From Peribacillus simplex NBRC 15720 = DSM 1321 (GTDB lineage Bacteria > Bacillota > Bacilli > Bacillales > DSM-1321), in assembly GCF_002243645.1 (NCBI RefSeq), contig NZ_CP017704.1:1155501-1219500 (forward strand): a stretch of DNA of 64,000 nt, in the 5' to 3' direction. The notes beneath the pieces were generated by a model, which saw nothing but the letters and a program-made list of their open reading frames with translations, searched no databases and was not told the origin of the DNA. Position numbers and translations under genes: made by a program. Positions 28,015-36,281 of this stretch are shown here, in pieces (the stretch's first letter is position 1; each line of letters starts with the position of its first letter).

Positions 28015-29982
28015 TTATCTTTCATTAAAATGATCCAAGATGAAACCGGGAACATGTTCGCCAGAAAAACTCTTGATGTCCACATCTCTGCTTTCTTTAT
28101 AATAAAAGGCAGCTGAATACTCTCCGCCCCAATCGATTTGGGCATTATCAATGGCCGTCTCGATTTCCGAAGCGGTCTTAATTTTCAAGCGATTTGGCTG
28201 TTGTTCAATCTGCTGTGCAAGTTCACTTTCAGAATTAGAATGATAAATTTCCGAATCGGTCTTCGCAACCAGGATATAAGAGATATCATCAGCCATTAAC
28301 CGCGCTTTTTCCGATTGTCCTGTACTTTCCATCCATTTTGAAAACTGAGTATATGAAGAGTCCCAATTCATATAAATGGTTTCGTTATTATTCAAAAGAA
28401 TGTCGATGGAGGCATAATCACCAAAAGAAGATGTCATTTGGGCGAACGATTGATTATTCAGATCCGCGGACAAGGCCTGCACGGCAGCTTCCAGCTGTTG
28501 ACTGTCCGTGATCGTTATTGATTTGTCCACTTGTCCGCTCGCCGTTACCTTGATTTTAGAAACATTTTCGGCAGAAACATTCAATAACTCATTAACCATT
28601 TTTTTATATTCATTCGACTCATAAATTTTCGCCAATAATGGCATGTATGAGTCGTAATTTTGCAAATGATACCCTCTTGCTAACCGTTTTCCATTCTTGA
28701 GTTCATACATCAGAAATACGGATTGTCCATCATTCAATTCACCAATGGAAACCTTTTTACCCTTTTCGATAATTTCCTGATGCAATAACCTTATCGCTTC
28801 TATATTTTCCTTCTCTTTAAGATAATCGGAAGAATTATCCAACGTTTCATCATCTTCAAAAAATAAAGGAGAATTGCCAATATAAATTTGGCTAATCATC
28901 TTTTCATCAGGAATCTTGGCCTTATACTGAAGGGGATCTATTTTTATAATGAATACCAGTACAATGATAGCCACTATAAATGCTACATAACCTTTCAGGT
29001 TGACCCGTATTCGCCAAGTCTTTTGCAGGACAATTTCCCCTAAATAATATCCAAGCAATGAACCGACGGTATATCCGAAGAAAATCCACCCAGGTTCTCC
29101 TGTCGTTTCGCTAAAATAAAGCCCTGTAAACAGCATCATGCATAATGTCAGGCCGAATTTAAATAATGGCTTAATCTTCGGGTAAGCAAATGCCTGTGAT
29201 ACATACTCCAGCTTTCTCTTCTCATAGAGAAAAAGAGAGCTGATCAGAAAAAGAAAGGTTAATATACTATAAATTAATGTATTAATAGAGAAAAAAGTGA
29301 TTTTTTCCATCTCCGTTGCTGCTAATAAGGGAGAGATGCCATTCATATTTGCACTTAGATAATAATCTGCAGAAAATCCTGCGATCAAAAACTTCACATT
29401 GGCTGTAAACAAAACAAAAAGCCCCACCGGCAAAGCAAGAAAAATATAGGTCAGTAATCCTTGAAAGGCTGATAATCCCGTCACCATTCCAATTAAAACG
29501 GCAACAGAAAAGATCAAAGCTTCCAAAATAAATGTAGTCCCCATCCAAGACCATATATCCGTCATGGTATATAGCCTTTCTATATCAATGGCCGAGTGGA
29601 ATAATACCAATATTGAACCTGTAAGTAAAATCGGCAAACCCATGAAGCCAATTCCCGTCCCAATCATATGAACGTAGATGCTGCGTCTAGTAATCGGTAA
29701 ACTATGAATAAAGTCTGAGGCTTGTTTCATTTGTAAAAACCGAAAAAGGAAGATGGCAAGTAATACTGGAATAACGATGACCAAGACAAACTGTATCATC
29801 TGCTGACAGGAAAAAAGGTTTTCGAATTCCACATAATCATTGTTCTCATTCAAGATAATCGCTAACATTTCCAGAGGCAGTGCAAATATGAGGCCGACGA
29901 GATACAGGAAACCAATCCAGCCAGTGCTTCTGAAAATATAGATAATCAGTTCTCTATTAAACCAGGTTATTCTGGATGACAT
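28015..29982 (-). CDS. ABC transporter permease (YtrC/D-type, large extracytoplasmic domain)
   Basis: Membrane part of an ABC system, 655 residues. An N-terminal block of about six helices ends near residue 260 and is followed by two more pairs of helices. A soluble C-terminal domain of about 280 residues comes after IIVLVFIIKIDPLQYKAKIP. It is the third gene after a YtrA-type GntR regulator and an ATPase. The ytr family in Bacillus is linked to cell-wall antibiotic stress; the substrate here is not known. I use the ATG at 29982, with GGGGGAT upstream, rather than 30003. It overlaps the ATPase gene by 26 bases. Confidence 0.83.
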   Translation of the reverse strand: MSSRITWFNRELIIYIFRSTGWIGFLYLVGLIFALPLEMLAIILNENNDYVEFENLFSCQQMIQFVLVIVIPVLLAIFLFRFLQMKQASDFIHSLPITRRSIYVHMIGTGIGFMGLPILLTGSILVLFHSAIDIERLYTMTDIWSWMGTTFILEALIFSVAVLIGMVTGLSAFQGLLTYIFLALPVGLFVLFTANVKFLIAGFSADYYLSANMNGISPLLAATEMEKITFFSINTLIYSILTFLFLISSLFLYEKRKLEYVSQAFAYPKIKPLFKFGLTLCMMLFTGLYFSETTGEPGWIFFGYTVGSLLGYYLGEIVLQKTWRIRVNLKGYVAFIVAIIVLVFIIKIDPLQYKAKIPDEKMISQIYIGNSPLFFEDDETLDNSSDYLKEKENIEAIRLLHQEIIEKGKKVSIGELNDGQSVFLMYELKNGKRLARGYHLQNYDSYMPLLAKIYESNEYKKMVNELLNVSAENVSKIKVTASGQVDKSITITDSQQLEAAVQALSADLNNQSFAQMTSSFGDYASIDILLNNNETIYMNWDSSYTQFSKWMESTGQSEKARLMADDISYILVAKTDSEIYHSNSESELAQQIEQQPNRLKIKTASEIETAIDNAQIDWGGEYSAAFYYKESRDVDIKSFSGEHVPGFILDHFNER

Positions 29983-30856
29983 AACCGATATCCCCCATTT
30001 CATAAATGAATATCTCCTCTAGAGTAAGGGGGAGAATATCTAATATTTCTGGCTGAAACTGATTAAAGTGCGATTTAATCATGGATTCTTTACCTTTAAC
30101 GATGCAAACGATAACGCTGCCGCGCCTTTCCTTGTTAAGAATTTGAATTCCGCGGTATAAACCGTGGGGAATTTTATGTTTAAAGGCAATTTGCACTTTG
30201 TGTACATCCGCTTTTAAGTCATTCAAATCCTTTTGGATAACAAGCTCACCTCTATGCAAAATCCCTACATGATCGGCTAAATCTTCAATTTCCCGAAGAT
30301 TATGGGATGATAGTAAAATCGTCATATCCCTTTCCGATACATCCTGAATCAACAACTGTCTCACATTTTTACGCATGACAGGATCTAATCCATCAAACGG
30401 TTCATCCAAGATGAGAACTTCCGGCATCGTCGAGAGTGCGAGCCAAAAGGCAACCTGTCTCTGCATTCCCTTCGATAGTTTATGTATTTTATTTTGGACG
30501 GGTATTGGGAATACTTCCTGTAATTGATAGAACCGTTCTTGATTCCATTCACTATAAATATGGCTATAAAAACCTGCCATTTGCATGATCGAATAGTTAG
30601 CCAGGAAATAAGGCGTATCAGGGAGGAAGAAACAACGATTTTTCACTTCACGGTTTTCAAAGACATATGATCCATTAATAAGAACTTCACCTGCATCCTG
30701 TATCAGATTGCCTGAAAGCATTTTTAATAGAGTAGTTTTCCCCGCCCCATTTGAACCTAATAACCCGAATATGGAGCCTTTTTGTATGACCAAAGTGACG
30801 TTTTTGATTGCTTCTTTTCCTTCATATAATTTACTCACCTGTTTTATTTGAATCAT
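29957..30856 (-). CDS. ABC transporter ATP-binding protein (YtrB-like)
   Basis: Nucleotide-binding subunit of 299 residues. Walker A is GLLGSNGAGKTTLLK, the signature is LSKGMQRQVAFWLAL (LSGGQ variant) and Walker B is EVLILDEPFDGLDP; the switch histidine is in LLSSHNL. Its start overlaps the GntR regulator's stop (ATGA, 30853-30856) and its end overlaps the permease, so the three genes are one coupled unit. Confidence 0.9.
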   Translation of the reverse strand: MIQIKQVSKLYEGKEAIKNVTLVIQKGSIFGLLGSNGAGKTTLLKMLSGNLIQDAGEVLINGSYVFENREVKNRCFFLPDTPYFLANYSIMQMAGFYSHIYSEWNQERFYQLQEVFPIPVQNKIHKLSKGMQRQVAFWLALSTMPEVLILDEPFDGLDPVMRKNVRQLLIQDVSERDMTILLSSHNLREIEDLADHVGILHRGELVIQKDLNDLKADVHKVQIAFKHKIPHGLYRGIQILNKERRGSVIVCIVKGKESMIKSHFNQFQPEILDILPLTLEEIFIYEMGDIGYVIQNNLV

Positions 30857-31236
30857 GAATCTCCCCCCTTTGCCAATGGTCTGATTTCCTTTATTATTCT
30901 ATAAATTTCATGTTTATCAATTCCGATATACAGAGCTTCAGCGAGTACCTTTGAAAGCTCGTTTCTGATCTCTTCTTCTTTCAATGAATTTTTCAAGGAT
31001 TTAGGAGGTGCCACGAAATTCCCTTTGCCTGGTAATGTATATATAAACCCGTCAGATTCAAGTTGCTTGTAAGCTTTCTGGATTGTATTTGGATTGATGG
31101 TCAATTCCTGAGCCAATATTCGTATGGATGGGAGCTGATTATGTTCCTGTAAAACTTCATTGATCATTAGTTCCTTTAACTTATCCATCAATTGCTCATA
31201 TATCGGCTTTCCACTTTGAACATCCAACTCAAACAT
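30853..31236 (-). CDS. GntR family regulator, YtrA subfamily
   Basis: Winged helix-turn-helix of the short YtrA type: MFELDVQSGKPIYEQLMDKL, LPSIRILAQELTINPNTIQK and AYKQLESDGFIYTLPGKGNF. The C-terminal domain is only about 45 residues, so it has no UTRA/FCD effector domain. It is first in the ABC operon and likely represses it. The ATG at 31236 is seven bases after AAGGAGG; the open frame extends to 31254. An inverted repeat just upstream is a candidate operator. Confidence 0.9.
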   Translation of the reverse strand: MFELDVQSGKPIYEQLMDKLKELMINEVLQEHNQLPSIRILAQELTINPNTIQKAYKQLESDGFIYTLPGKGNFVAPPKSLKNSLKEEEIRNELSKVLAEALYIGIDKHEIYRIIKEIRPLAKGGDS

Positions 31237-31259
31237 CATTAACCCTCCTTGCAAATGGG

Positions 31260-31280
31260 TGTATTACATCTCCTAATACA
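31260..31280. promoter_or_regulatory. Candidate YtrA-type operator
   Basis: TGTATTA and TAATACA form perfect 7-bp arms separated by seven bases, 24 bases upstream of the GntR gene start. Autorepression through this site is inferred. Confidence 0.55.
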
Positions 31281-31365
31281 GTACATTATAAAACAATATC
31301 TTCCAATTTAAAACCAATTTAAAACCATTTTTAATCAATACTCTCCATAAACTCGCTTTCATTTT

Positions 31366-31391
31366 GTTTAACAAGACTTACAGTAGGGAAC
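31366..31391 (+). promoter_or_regulatory. Sigma-B-type promoter of ohr
   Basis: GTTTAA (31366-31371), 14-base spacer, GGGAAC (31386-31391). This fits the sigma-B pattern GTTTAA-N13-15-GGGTAT closely. Confidence 0.7.
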
Positions 31392-31427
31392 TAATGATAT
31401 TAAGAATAAACAAAGGAGTTGTTTTCA

Positions 31428-31844
31428 TTGAAACCATTATATACAGCTACAGTTACCGTACACGGTGGTCGTGAGGGACATGTTAAATCAGAGGACGGGA
31501 TTCTGGATTTCGATGTAAGGTCACCGAAGGAATTAGGTGGTTCCGGTGAGCGCGCTACAAACCCTGAACAGCTATTCGCAGCCGGTTACGCGGCATGTTT
31601 TGACAGTGCTTTGAATCTTGTTCTGCAAAAAGAAAAGAAAAAGGTCGATACTTCCGTGACAGCAAATGTAACGATCGGTAAAGACGAGGAAGACGGCGGT
31701 TTTAAATTGGCTGTAAGGTTGGATGTTTCGATTCCCGACCTAAGCAGGGAAGAAGCCCAAGACTTCGCCAAAAAAGCACACATGACTTGCCCCTATTCAA
31801 AAGCAACTCGCGGGAACGTCGATGTCACCTTGATTTTGGTATAA
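31428..31844 (+). CDS. ohr: Organic hydroperoxide resistance protein, OhrB-like
   Basis: OsmC/Ohr-family thiol peroxidase that reduces organic hydroperoxides. The two catalytic cysteines lie in AAGYAACFDSAL and MTCPYSKATRGN; GERATNPEQLFAAGY is the Ohr signature. I use the TTG at 31428, nine bases after GGAG, giving 138 residues and the usual MKPLYTATVTVHGG start. The open frame begins at 31419. No OhrR gene or OhrR-type operator is present. With the sigma-B-type promoter this points to the general-stress OhrB type. Confidence 0.92.
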   Translation: MKPLYTATVTVHGGREGHVKSEDGILDFDVRSPKELGGSGERATNPEQLFAAGYAACFDSALNLVLQKEKKKVDTSVTANVTIGKDEEDGGFKLAVRLDVSIPDLSREEAQDFAKKAHMTCPYSKATRGNVDVTLILV

Positions 31845-31854
31845 AGTTTATGCA

Positions 31855-31897
31855 AAGGAATGGATACGGCATTAAGGCCGGCTCCATTCCCTTTTTC
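31855..31897. terminator. Bidirectional terminator between ohr and the MFS gene
   Basis: AAAGGAATGGA pairs with TCCATTCCCTTT (small bulge) around a loop that contains a GCC/GGC mini-stem. T-run on the + side. Confidence 0.75.
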
Positions 31898-33214
31898 TTA
31901 TTTCACTTCTTCCAATCCCTTCAATTTCAAAAGAAAGCCCAGACCTATTACCGCCATGATGATCAATGACCCTAATGCCATCCGGCTCGCCAATGTACCG
32001 AGGTCATGGAATACCAACGTTATCGTTCCATATAATAGCGGACCGATTATTGAAGAGACTTTTCCAGAGAATGCAAATAGTCCAAAAAATTGCCCCCTCT
32101 TCTCATCCGGGGTCAATTCAATGATATATGTCCGTGATGTCACCCACATCGAACCTAGCGAAATGCCGAACATACTCCCTGCGACCCAGAACCAAAGAGC
32201 GGTTTGTGCAAAGACCGCTATAAATAAAGCGACCAAGAGCAGAACTCCCACATATGTCACAGCTAGCCGCGGTCCCTTCGACTGCGTGATGTATCCAAAC
32301 AGAAACGATCCGGCTATACTCGATACTGTCGATACCAAGTAAAGCAAAATGAATCCGCTTGAGGAAAATCCAACAACAGTCTTGGCATATACGGCCATCA
32401 TGCCGATAGTAGTCGCAATTGCATCATTTAAAAAGAAATAAGCAATCATGAATGTAAAAACCGATCGATAGGATTGCATCTCTCTAAATGTTGATTTAAT
32501 TTCCTTATAACCGGATAAAAAAGGTTGTTTCGCTTTTTGCTGCTTTGGAGACTCTTTTAAAAAAAAGAATAAGGGAAGGGAAAAAACCAGAAATAAAATG
32601 GCCGTGGGAATAAAGGCTTCATGTGAACTCCCTTTACTTATGAATGGATAGATTGACAGGCCCACTAATGTTCCAAGGTAGCCTACCGCCACGCCAAATC
32701 CTGATATAAGCGGCAATTGCTGTTTCGTGCCTAAATCACTCATCATCGTATCATAGAAAACAAGACTCGAATGATAGAAAAACTTTGCTATCACAAATAA
32801 AAGAATGACGATCGCTAAGGAAATTGGAATGCCCAGAAGCTTTCCATCGAACGGCGCCCCTCCAAATACCCCCATTAAAAATGTACATACAACAGAAATG
32901 AGTGTGAAAATAATAATGTATTTTTTCATTTTTCCCGTTCGATCGATCATGACACCGAACAGCGGGGAAAACAAAACAAGAAACATACTGGCAATCGCAT
33001 TTGCGTAGGATATGAAGGTACTGGCAATTTGGTCAAGAACGGCATTTTCCCCAATTTGTTCCTGAAGGAAGAATGGAAAGAAAATCGTATTGATATTAGA
33101 AGAAAAAATCGTATTGGCAAAATCGTAAAACGCCCAAGAGAGAATGGGCAGGGAAAAATATAAACCAAAATTCCCCTTCCATTTTTTAGACTTCGGTTTC
33201 ACCTGCAATTCCAT
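31898..33214 (-). CDS. MFS transporter, UMF1/Atg22-like (YxiO type)
   Basis: Twelve-helix major facilitator of 438 residues. LSWAFYDFANTIFSSNINTI is the UMF1 family opening and GVMIDRTGKMKKYI is the MFS loop 2-3 motif. The eukaryotic Atg22 relatives export amino acids from the vacuole; the bacterial substrate is unknown. GGAGG precedes the ATG. It stands alone between convergent ohr and divergent glycerophosphodiesterase genes. Confidence 0.87.
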   Translation of the reverse strand: MELQVKPKSKKWKGNFGLYFSLPILSWAFYDFANTIFSSNINTIFFPFFLQEQIGENAVLDQIASTFISYANAIASMFLVLFSPLFGVMIDRTGKMKKYIIIFTLISVVCTFLMGVFGGAPFDGKLLGIPISLAIVILLFVIAKFFYHSSLVFYDTMMSDLGTKQQLPLISGFGVAVGYLGTLVGLSIYPFISKGSSHEAFIPTAILFLVFSLPLFFFLKESPKQQKAKQPFLSGYKEIKSTFREMQSYRSVFTFMIAYFFLNDAIATTIGMMAVYAKTVVGFSSSGFILLYLVSTVSSIAGSFLFGYITQSKGPRLAVTYVGVLLLVALFIAVFAQTALWFWVAGSMFGISLGSMWVTSRTYIIELTPDEKRGQFFGLFAFSGKVSSIIGPLLYGTITLVFHDLGTLASRMALGSLIIMAVIGLGFLLKLKGLEEVK

Positions 33215-33434
33215 CTGCTTTCCCTCCTTATTGATACTTAAATTATATGTATTCCATACCTTTCCAATAAATCCTTTAAGTCGGGATTATAACATTGTGT
33301 AAAACATGATTTTTTCCCGCCTAACATGTAAAATTATGAAAGGAGGCTGTCCTGCTAACTTCTTTATATTCTTTTAAGTTTGGGTAAAGGATATCAAAGA
33401 ATTTTAATTAATGTGCCTAATAGGAGTGTGAAAG

Positions 33435-34256
33435 ATGATTGCATTTTTTCTTATTATCTTGGTAACCATACTTGTCCTGTTCGCTATCTATTCTAAAAGA
33501 ACCAATAGTGATTTCCCTGAGAGCTTCAAAACGCAGCATTCCCCTCTTAAAATTGGACATCGCGGTGCATCTGGATATTGCCCCGAGAATACAATGGCAT
33601 CTTATAATAAAGCAATTGAATTGGGAGCAGATTTCCTGGAAGTGGATATCCATCTTAGTAAAGATGATGTACTTGTGGTTCATCATGATCCCACTCTGGA
33701 TCGAACCACGAACGGCAAAGGGAACATCCGTGATTACACGGCTGCCGAATTAAAGGAACTGGATGCAGGAAGCTGGTATCATTCTCGCTATAAAAACGAA
33801 AGGATTCCTTTACTAAGTGAGGTATTGGAGAATTTCGGGTCTGAAGTTGGAATCTTAATCGAATTAAAACATCCATCTTCTTATCCCGGCATTGAACAGA
33901 AACTTGCAGAAGAATTAGGAAAATTTCAAGAATATTCAACCAGTAAAAATAGGATAATGGTTCATTCGTTCGATATGGAATCCATGAAAAGGTTTCATCA
34001 ATTAATGCCGGATATACCAGTGGGCGTTTTGATAAAACGGCGGATTAATGACCAAAAATTAAAAGAGATTGCCGAGTTTGCATCATTTTTAAATCCAAAG
34101 CAAACGATTTTAAGTACGAAGCTGCAAATTCAAATCCAAAAGCACGGGATGAAAGTATATACATGGACTGTCAACAATAAAAAACAAATACGCATGTTCA
34201 AAAAGATGCAGTTGGATGGTATCATTTCCGATTTTCCTGATTATTTTTCGGATTGA
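33435..34256 (+). CDS. Glycerophosphodiester phosphodiesterase
   Basis: Hydrolyses glycerophosphodiesters to glycerol-3-phosphate and an alcohol. One N-terminal membrane helix (2-18) anchors it, so the TIM-barrel is likely outside the membrane. IGHRGASGYCPENTMASYNK and FLEVDIHLSKDDVLVVHHDP hold the catalytic histidines and metal-binding Glu/Asp. IELKHPS and YTWTVNN follow. It has 273 residues. GGAGTGTGAAAG precedes the ATG. It is a single-gene unit with its own terminator. Confidence 0.92.
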   Translation: MIAFFLIILVTILVLFAIYSKRTNSDFPESFKTQHSPLKIGHRGASGYCPENTMASYNKAIELGADFLEVDIHLSKDDVLVVHHDPTLDRTTNGKGNIRDYTAAELKELDAGSWYHSRYKNERIPLLSEVLENFGSEVGILIELKHPSSYPGIEQKLAEELGKFQEYSTSKNRIMVHSFDMESMKRFHQLMPDIPVGVLIKRRINDQKLKEIAEFASFLNPKQTILSTKLQIQIQKHGMKVYTWTVNNKKQIRMFKKMQLDGIISDFPDYFSD

Positions 34257-34263
34257 AACTTTG

Positions 34264-34297
34264 AAAAAACAATCCGCCAATGCGGATTGTTTTTTTA
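34264..34297 (+). terminator. Terminator after the glycerophosphodiesterase gene
   Basis: Stem ACAATCCGC / GCGGATTGT, A-run before and seven T after. Confidence 0.9.
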
Positions 34298-34345
34298 ATA
34301 ACATTGAAATGATTTTATCTCATGCGCGTCCGTTCCATAATAAGC

Positions 34346-34633
34346 CTATCTCTGTTGACTTCGTCTCCATCGATACCCCGCCACTGAAATATAACCGACA
34401 TATGTGGGGTAAAACCAAAATGAACGGCCATTTTTAAGCCAAACATACGTATTTTGGTATAAACACCCTTTCATTGAATCAGCATCAGAAGCCTTAAACA
34501 TTCCATCTTGAAGTTGTGGAATAAATAAAGGCAGAGCTATATGTGGCGGGCCACCTCCGTGCGGCGGCCGTGGCGGCGGCTGGCCCCCTCCGTAGGATGG
34601 ACCTGGCGGTTCAGGCGGAGTTCTTTCATCCAT
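34346..34633 (-). CDS. Proline/glycine-rich small protein with WFYP motif
   Basis: A 95-residue protein. Residues 1-32 are Pro/Gly-rich (TPPEPPGPSYGGGQPPPRPP). The C-terminal part NTYVWLKNGRSFWFYPTYVG then YISVAGYRWRR is a conserved-looking domain I associate with small Bacillus proteins of unknown, possibly spore-surface, role. Its ATG follows directly on the TAA of an upstream Asn-rich frame (TAAATG) and it has no ribosome site of its own. It therefore depends on translational coupling. The + strand frames here are shadows of its GC-rich repeat. Confidence 0.7.
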   Translation of the reverse strand: MDERTPPEPPGPSYGGGQPPPRPPHGGGPPHIALPLFIPQLQDGMFKASDADSMKGCLYQNTYVWLKNGRSFWFYPTYVGYISVAGYRWRRSQQR

Positions 34634-34765
34634 TTACTGATTTTCAAATGGATATGGCGCTGCCGGGAAATCATTATTCATGTTTGGGTGATATGCATTT
34701 TGATATAAATTATTTTCAGTACCATTATTGTGGTTCTTTTGATTGAATGAATCTTATGGTTTCAT
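34634..34765 (-). pseudogene. Asn/Pro-rich small frame with a stop at codon 4
   Basis: ATG at 34765 follows GAGGTG by seven bases and reads MKP, then TAA (34754-34756), then DSFNQKNHNNGTENNLYQNA and YHPNMNNDFPAAPYPFENQ in the same frame to a TAA at 34634. The downstream part is uniform in composition and ends exactly at the ATG of the next gene. This suggests one original 43-residue gene with a recent TAT-to-TAA-like change. Initiation elsewhere cannot be excluded. Confidence 0.5.
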
Positions 34766-35067
34766 TCCTCTTCACCTCATAAATTAAACTTCCTTTTATC
34801 CGTATGTAGACGAATGACCATTTGTGCAATCTACGCTCTTAATTACTCGAATCTGGATTCTACTTGACCTTTAACGTCAAATTAATGCATCAGAAAATAT
34901 TCCCTGTTTATTTTTTGAAAATATCCCTATATTTTTTAGCTTTCTTGTACTAGAATTTGATATAGTGTTCTTAATGATTTAAACTCAATAAGGTCAAAAG
35001 TCATTTCAGGCCCTAAATCATTTTTTGAGGCCAAATTTTCTTATCTTAGAAAAAACGAGGGATTCCT
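34766..35067. other. Intergenic region between divergent small genes
   Basis: About 300 AT-rich bases containing the promoters of the leftward small genes and of the rightward mifM-like/yidC pair. Nothing else recognised. Confidence 0.4.
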
Positions 35068-35355
35068 ATGTGGGAATTATTATTAGAATTCGATTATCAG
35101 ACCGTTCGCCATGCGGTATGGGCAGGTTACTTATTTACCTTTGTCTTTCCACTGGCTGCGTTTTACTTCTTAAATAAAAAGCAATCGCTCTTGAACGACA
35201 AATATCAAGCTTCCGTTCATACAGATAAAGGTAAATCTCCTGTTCATGCAGGCAGCATTTTTGACTGGCGCGGTGCACAGCGCTTTTTCACATTTATCCG
35301 GCAAAAGGATTCACCAGATGATTCCGATGAGCCAAGCCTCCTTCTCGTAGTTTAA
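35068..35355 (+). CDS. mifM: MifM-like translation-arrest leader peptide of yidC
   Basis: A 95-residue membrane protein directly upstream of a YidC insertase gene, 28 bases apart. One membrane helix (about 16-35) is followed by a linker and the tail FTFIRQKDSPDDSDEPSLLL. Bacillus subtilis MifM has the same length and position. As I recall it, its arrest tail also has an IR, SP at 82-83, an acidic run and LLL, as here (SP at 82-83, DDSDE 84-88, LLL 91-93). MifM senses low YidC activity by stalling the ribosome, which frees the yidC2 ribosome site. GAGGG precedes the ATG. Sequence outside the tail is divergent. Confidence 0.75.
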   Translation: MWELLLEFDYQTVRHAVWAGYLFTFVFPLAAFYFLNKKQSLLNDKYQASVHTDKGKSPVHAGSIFDWRGAQRFFTFIRQKDSPDDSDEPSLLLVV

Positions 35356-35375
35356 CCAATAACAATTCGAGGAGG
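35337..35375 (+). promoter_or_regulatory. Stem-loop masking the yidC ribosome binding site
   Basis: CCTCC..CTCG at 35337-35347, within the last codons of the mifM-like gene, can pair with CGAGGAGG at 35368-35375, the yidC Shine-Dalgarno. A ribosome stalled on the arrest tail would cover the left arm and expose the site. Confidence 0.7.
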
Positions 35376-35383
35376 AAATTATT

Positions 35384-36169
35384 TTGAAGAAGAAAAACAT
35401 GTTTCTAATTGCCGTCCTATTTCTGGCAACGACCCTTTTGACAGGATGCTCAGCAGCAACGAGCGGTCCATTTCATACTGCATTGGTTAACCCCATGACA
35501 AAAATGCTAGAATTTAATGCTGATTTATTTAATGGCAACTATGGTTTAAGCATCATCATGATGACATTTTTGATTCGCCTTGTCTTGCTTCCACTGACTG
35601 CCAAGCAATATAAAACACAGCTTAGCATGAAAACGAAGATGAATGGGCTGAAACCGGAAATGTCTGCAATCCAGCAGAAAATCAAAGAGACGAAAGATCC
35701 GGCTAAACAAAAGGCCCTTCAACAGGAAATGATGCAGCTTTACCAAAAACATGGAGTCAATCCGCTAAACATGGGCTGTCTGCCGCTTTTAATTCAAATG
35801 CCGATTCTTATGGGCTTTTATTATGCGATTCAAGGTTCCCATGAAATCGCGACCCATAGTTTCCTTTGGTACAGCCTTGGCCAACCTGATATTGCCATGG
35901 CAATTATCGCTGGTGTCATCTATTACTTCCAATCGGTCATTTCCATGAGACAAATGCCGGAAGAACAGCAGAAACAAATGAAGATGATGAGTCTGCTCTC
36001 ACCAGCAATGATTTTATTCATTTCTTTCTCCGCTCCTGCTGCATTGCCACTGTATTGGTCAATCGGAGGTTTATTCATGATTGTTCAGTCAATCGTGCTT
36101 CAGCGGGTATATAAAAAAGACCATGCCACTGTCCCTGCTGCAAATGAAACGGTTATGAAAAAAAGCTAA
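35384..36169 (+). CDS. yidC: Membrane protein insertase YidC (YidC2/OxaA2-type)
   Basis: Inserts proteins into the cytoplasmic membrane. A lipoprotein signal with lipobox LLTGC at residues 18-22 is followed by the 60KD_IMP domain. NYGLSIIMMTFLIRLVLLPL carries the hydrophilic-groove arginine, and a coiled charged loop (MNGLKPEMSAIQQKIKETKD) and GCLPLLIQMPILMGFYYAI follow. It has 261 residues. The start is TTG, eight bases after GGAGG. The arrest-peptide gene upstream suggests this is the inducible second YidC of the cell. Confidence 0.95.
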   Translation: MKKKNMFLIAVLFLATTLLTGCSAATSGPFHTALVNPMTKMLEFNADLFNGNYGLSIIMMTFLIRLVLLPLTAKQYKTQLSMKTKMNGLKPEMSAIQQKIKETKDPAKQKALQQEMMQLYQKHGVNPLNMGCLPLLIQMPILMGFYYAIQGSHEIATHSFLWYSLGQPDIAMAIIAGVIYYFQSVISMRQMPEEQQKQMKMMSLLSPAMILFISFSAPAALPLYWSIGGLFMIVQSIVLQRVYKKDHATVPAANETVMKKS

Positions 36170-36191
36170 TCCATTTGGATTAGCTTTTTTT
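36161..36191 (+). terminator. Terminator after yidC
   Basis: Perfect 12-bp stem AAAAGCTAATCC / GGATTAGCTTTT, loop ATTT, then T-run. It overlaps the yidC stop codon. Confidence 0.9.
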
Positions 36192-36281
36192 CTTACAGTC
36201 ACTTTCCACTCCACCGAAAAGCGCGTAATTGCTTGCCTTGATGGACAGTAAAGGGATTTTCAGGGCGAAATGCACTTTGTT

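Noticed and set aside
34543..34746. + strand frame rich in Ala and Arg
   Set aside because: It is the antisense of the Pro/Gly-rich stretch of the leftward 95-residue gene.
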